A stretch of 6,326 nucleotides of DNA from Dehalococcoidia bacterium (GTDB lineage Bacteria; Chloroflexota; Dehalococcoidia; SM23-28-2; RBG-16-64-32): assembly GCA_030690405.1 (NCBI GenBank), contig JAUYGU010000029.1, positions 1 through 6,326 of the forward strand, read 5' to 3'. The notes under the pieces were generated by a model. That model saw nothing but the letters and a program-made list of their open reading frames with translations. It had not been told where the DNA came from and ran no database searches. The position numbers were made by a program, and so were the translations under genes. Shown in pieces: positions 5,006 through 6,326 of this stretch. The number at the start of each line of letters is the position of its first letter. Within the stretch, counting starts at the first letter, position 1.

Positions 5006-6326
5006 GCTAGAGATAAGGGACGAAGGCGAGAGGCTCATCCCGGAAGCCGCCTACGGAAGCATCTCCTACGCCGAGCACATCGCCCGCTACCATTTTGCAT
5101 CGCAGTTTGTCCGCGCCAAGCGCGTCCTTGACGTAGCGAGCGGCGTTGGATATGGAGCGGACCTCTTGAAGCGCAACGCCACGCGGGTCGTCGCTGCTGA
5201 CAACTCGCTAGAGGCAGCACAGTACGGAAGCAAGCACCATGCCAACTATGGCCCGGACTTCCTGGTCAGCGACGCAGAGGCGCTCGCCCTGCGCGGGGGA
5301 CAGTTCGACGTCGTGGTCTCCTTCGAGACCATCGAGCATGTCCCTCATTACGACCGGCTTTTGAAGGAAGTCAAGCGCGTCCTGCATAAGGAGGGACTGC
5401 TGATCATCTCGACGCCAAATAAGGGTGTCTACCCCGAGGGGAACCGCTTTCACGTGAACGAGTTCGCCCTAGAGGAGTTCGAGGAGGTCCTCAGGAGGCA
5501 TTTCAGTAATGTAACCATATTAGCCCAGCAGAACTGGGTGATGAGTTCGATACTCTCTCTTGACGCAATGGAAGAAAGGGATGCCCCGGTGGCCGGTCCG
5601 GTGACCGCGTTCAAAGTCGCCGGTCTACCCAGGGTGTCCACCCTGTACACAGTAGCCCTCTGTTCGAACGGACCGTTGCCGGAGGCGGCGGCCCAGACGT
5701 TGGAGCTCAGTGGCCTTTATCAGACCGCCGTGGGCGAGAAAGACTCGCACATCATCAACATAGAGGCGGCGCTCGCGGACACACAGGCAGCCCTGGCCCC
5801 GGTTCAGGTTGCCCGGGACGAACTGCAGGCGGCCTTGGCAGAGAAGGACGCCGTTCTCGCCCAGAAGGACGCCCACATCGTCGACATTGAGACCGCCCTC
5901 TACCAGGCGAACGTCCAGGCCGCCGCCGCTCAGCACCAGCTCAATCTCATCACGGGCAGCGCGGGATACCGGCTGCTGGAGCTGGTGCGGCGCCCCATCC
6001 GCTGGCTGGCGCCGCAAGGTACCCGCCGGCACCTCGGCGTCAAGGCGGCGGCCCGCGCGCTCAACATCCTCGTGAGTGAGGGGCCCTGGACTCTCGTCCG
6101 CCGCGCGCTGCCGGTATGGCGCTGGCTGCCTCGCCTCCGTCGTGGGTTTGTCGTGCAGCAGGGCGGCACGCTGGACGACGAGTACCAGCTGTGGCTAAAG
6201 GCGCACGAGCTGACGCCGGCGCGAACGCGCCGTATCCGCCGGGCGGCGGCCTCGCTGGCCTATCGGCCTCTGGTCAGCATCGTCATGCCTGTCTACAATC
6301 CGGACCCGGCCTGGCTGCGCGACGCC
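4998..6326 (+). CDS. methyltransferase, coiled coil and family 2 glycosyltransferase fusion (3' end outside window)
   Basis: The frame stays open for 443 codons to the window edge. Residues of about 20-200 form a class I SAM methyltransferase: LDVASGVGYG (44-53, motif I), AADNS with D68, SDAEAL (91-96), FDVVVSFETIEHV (103-115), then ISTPNK and a FHVNEF block. Residues of about 240-318 are rich in Ala, Gln, Glu and Leu with heptad spacing, and EKDxHIxxIExAL recurs 42 residues apart, so a coiled coil is expected. A basic linker with GYRLLELVRRP (323-333) follows. YQLWLKAHELTP precedes LVSIVMPVYNP (425-435), the start of a GT2 domain. The ATG has GGAGAGG eight nucleotides upstream and overlaps the preceding frame by ATGCGTGA. 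The enzyme probably methylates and extends a surface glycan, with the coiled coil for oligomerisation or spacing. Methyl acceptor and sugar donor are not determinable here. Confidence 0.88.
   Translation, partial: MRELEIRDEGERLIPEAAYGSISYAEHIARYHFASQFVRAKRVLDVASGVGYGADLLKRNATRVVAADNSLEAAQYGSKHHANYGPDFLVSDAEALALRGGQFDVVVSFETIEHVPHYDRLLKEVKRVLHKEGLLIISTPNKGVYPEGNRFHVNEFALEEFEEVLRRHFSNVTILAQQNWVMSSILSLDAMEERDAPVAGPVTAFKVAGLPRVSTLYTVALCSNGPLPEAAAQTLELSGLYQTAVGEKDSHIINIEAALADTQAALAPVQVARDELQAALAEKDAVLAQKDAHIVDIETALYQANVQAAAAQHQLNLITGSAGYRLLELVRRPIRWLAPQGTRRHLGVKAAARALNILVSEGPWTLVRRALPVWRWLPRLRRGFVVQQGGTLDDEYQLWLKAHELTPARTRRIRRAAASLAYRPLVSIVMPVYNPDPAWLRDA
5715..5951 (+). other. coiled-coil segment with repeated heptad blocks inside the fusion protein
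   Basis: This stretch encodes about 79 residues lacking Pro except one, with hydrophobic residues at heptad spacing. The block EKDSHIINIEAAL (247-259) returns as QKDAHIVDIETAL (289-301), offset by 42 residues or six heptads. A partial copy, EKDAVLA, starts at 282, seven residues before the second block. This is what a coiled coil grown by internal duplication looks like. The single Pro near residue 269 may kink it. Confidence 0.65.

Noticed and set aside
4762..5010. Original-frame tail after the duplication as a real C-terminal domain
   Set aside because: It is Arg/Pro/Ala-rich without family similarity, whereas the alternative frame gives typical methyltransferase-like sequence over the same DNA.

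Overview
The window is GC-rich bacterial DNA, with G or C at most third codon positions. It holds part of a cell-surface polysaccharide locus built around dTDP-L-rhamnose. The gene families would fit a high-GC lineage such as Chloroflexota or Actinomycetota. That placement is an inference from family resemblance and base composition, because the window has no rRNA or other phylogenetic marker.

Two divergent transcription units meet at a 191-bp intergenic region (4199-4389). The minus-strand unit runs from 4198 down past position 1. In transcription order it encodes a family 2 glycosyltransferase, the long (left-handed beta-helix) form of glucose-1-phosphate thymidylyltransferase RmlA, dTDP-glucose 4,6-dehydratase RmlB, a short RmlC-like cupin epimerase, and dTDP-4-dehydrorhamnose reductase RmlD. 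RmlD is cut by the window edge. Gaps are 21 nt, 2 nt, a 4-nt ATGA overlap and 6 nt, so this is almost certainly one operon. Together these genes convert glucose-1-phosphate and dTTP to dTDP-L-rhamnose and encode at least one enzyme that could use it or another activated sugar.

The plus-strand unit starts with a class I SAM-dependent methyltransferase gene. Its frame is broken by an exact 4-bp tandem duplication (CATGCATG, 4755-4762), and its C-terminus looks short even if repaired. It overlaps by 8 nt an open frame (4998 to the window end) encoding a methyltransferase domain, then a heptad-repeat coiled coil, then the beginning of a family 2 glycosyltransferase domain. This layout recalls multidomain enzymes that extend, methyl-cap and measure glycan chains: WsaE of Aneurinibacillus for the methyltransferase plus rhamnosyltransferases, and E. 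coli O9a WbdD for the methyltransferase plus coiled-coil ruler.

The intergenic region carries a good extended -10 promoter pointing to the methyltransferase genes and a perfect 9-bp inverted repeat just before the glycosyltransferase start. I see no RNA genes, insertion sequences, CRISPR arrays or clear intrinsic terminators.
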